The notes beneath the pieces are model-generated. The model was not told where the DNA came from, did not search any database, and saw only the letters and a list, made by a program, of their open reading frames with translations. Shown piece after piece: positions 5,623 through 5,843 of a DNA stretch of 5,843 bases. The DNA is from an uncultured Clostridia bacterium. GTDB taxonomy: Bacteria > Bacillota > Clostridia > Oscillospirales > Acutalibacteraceae. Position 1 is the first letter of the stretch; each line of letters starts with the position of its first letter. Location of the stretch: the NCBI GenBank assembly GCA_947165115.1, contig CAMUZD010000118.1, forward strand, positions 1 through 5,843. The letters are read 5' to 3'. The position numbers and the translations under genes were made by a program.

Positions 5623-5843
5623 ATGAACGAAGAATACAAAAAGTATCAGGATGAAGCGTTTGAGATAGTTACTCACGCGGCAAATGAAATCGGCCCCCGT
5701 CTGCCCGGCACGGCAAATGAAAGAAAATTTCATGATTATATGGCCGAAAAGCTGAAATCTATCGGTGTAAAGCCTGTCAGAGAAGAGTTTGCGGTCGCTC
5801 CAAGAGCGGGCATCGGCGGTCTTCCCTATGCAGGATATGTTGG
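5623..5843 (+). CDS. M28-family metallopeptidase (aminopeptidase-like), N-terminal fragment
   Basis: Only the first 73 codons are present; the frame is open at the right edge. The protein starts MNEEYKKYQDEAFEIVTHAA and continues with IGPRLPGTANERKFHDYMAEKLKSIG and VREEFAVAP. This N-terminal pattern (GPRLPG, then a helix with an acidic/basic face, then EEF.V.P) is typical of M28 zinc exopeptidases. The metal-binding residues lie further downstream and cannot be checked, so catalytic competence is unknown. No signal peptide or membrane segment is seen at the start, so a cytoplasmic location is likely. The gene has a strong RBS and diverges from the secreted C1 protease with 152 bp between starts. 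Shared use of peptides is conceivable, but rests only on adjacency. Confidence 0.8.
   Translation, partial: MNEEYKKYQDEAFEIVTHAANEIGPRLPGTANERKFHDYMAEKLKSIGVKPVREEFAVAPRAGIGGLPYAGYV

Noticed and set aside
5515..5733. Minus-strand open frame of 72 codons spanning the divergent gap
   Set aside because: It runs through the protease promoter and antisense to the M28 start, and its translation has no family resemblance.

Overview
The window looks like chromosomal DNA from a Gram-positive, low-to-mid GC bacterium of the class Clostridia, probably an uncultured gut-type Oscillospiraceae/Ruminococcaceae relative. The reasons are the strong GGAGG-type ribosome binding sites, the near-consensus sigma-A promoters, a classical T-box leader, a methionyl-tRNA synthetase with a fused C-terminal tRNA-binding domain, and a secreted papain-like protease with a C-terminal cysteine-pair module. 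The genus is inference; no rRNA or other marker gene is present. No mobile element, CRISPR array, tRNA or rRNA gene was seen.

Layout. (1) Positions 1-1669, plus strand: the 3' part of metG, then tatD, which overlaps it by one base (TAATG). This metG-tatD order is common in Firmicutes. (2) Positions 1671-1699: a perfect 13-bp hairpin that can serve as terminator for both tatD and the convergent gene. (3) Positions 1711-3544, minus strand: a stand-alone tryptophan synthase beta chain of the TrpB2 type. It has its own promoter and a T-box riboswitch that I read as tRNA-Trp specific: specifier UGG, and a UGGC bulge matching the G73 discriminator base of bacterial tRNA-Trp. (4) Positions 3629-5535, minus strand: a complete transcription unit (promoter, RBS, gene, terminator) for a secreted C1-family (papain-like) cysteine protease of 599 residues. 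It carries a probable lectin-like beta domain, a cysteine-pair module and an amphipathic basic tail. (5) Positions 5563-5843, plus strand, divergent from the protease: the first 73 codons of an M28-family metallopeptidase, cut by the window edge.

How the parts work together. metG and tatD are housekeeping genes. The trpB2 unit should be transcribed through only when uncharged tRNA-Trp accumulates, so the enzyme would be made during tryptophan starvation. Since no trpA lies next to it, indole salvage is a reasonable but unproven role. The two divergent peptidase genes may both serve protein or peptide use, one outside the cell and one probably inside, but the link rests on position only.

I did not find a clearly new biological system. 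The best items for a second look are the Trp T-box controlling a lone trpB2 with an unusually long post-terminator leader, and the unassigned C-terminal region of the secreted protease.
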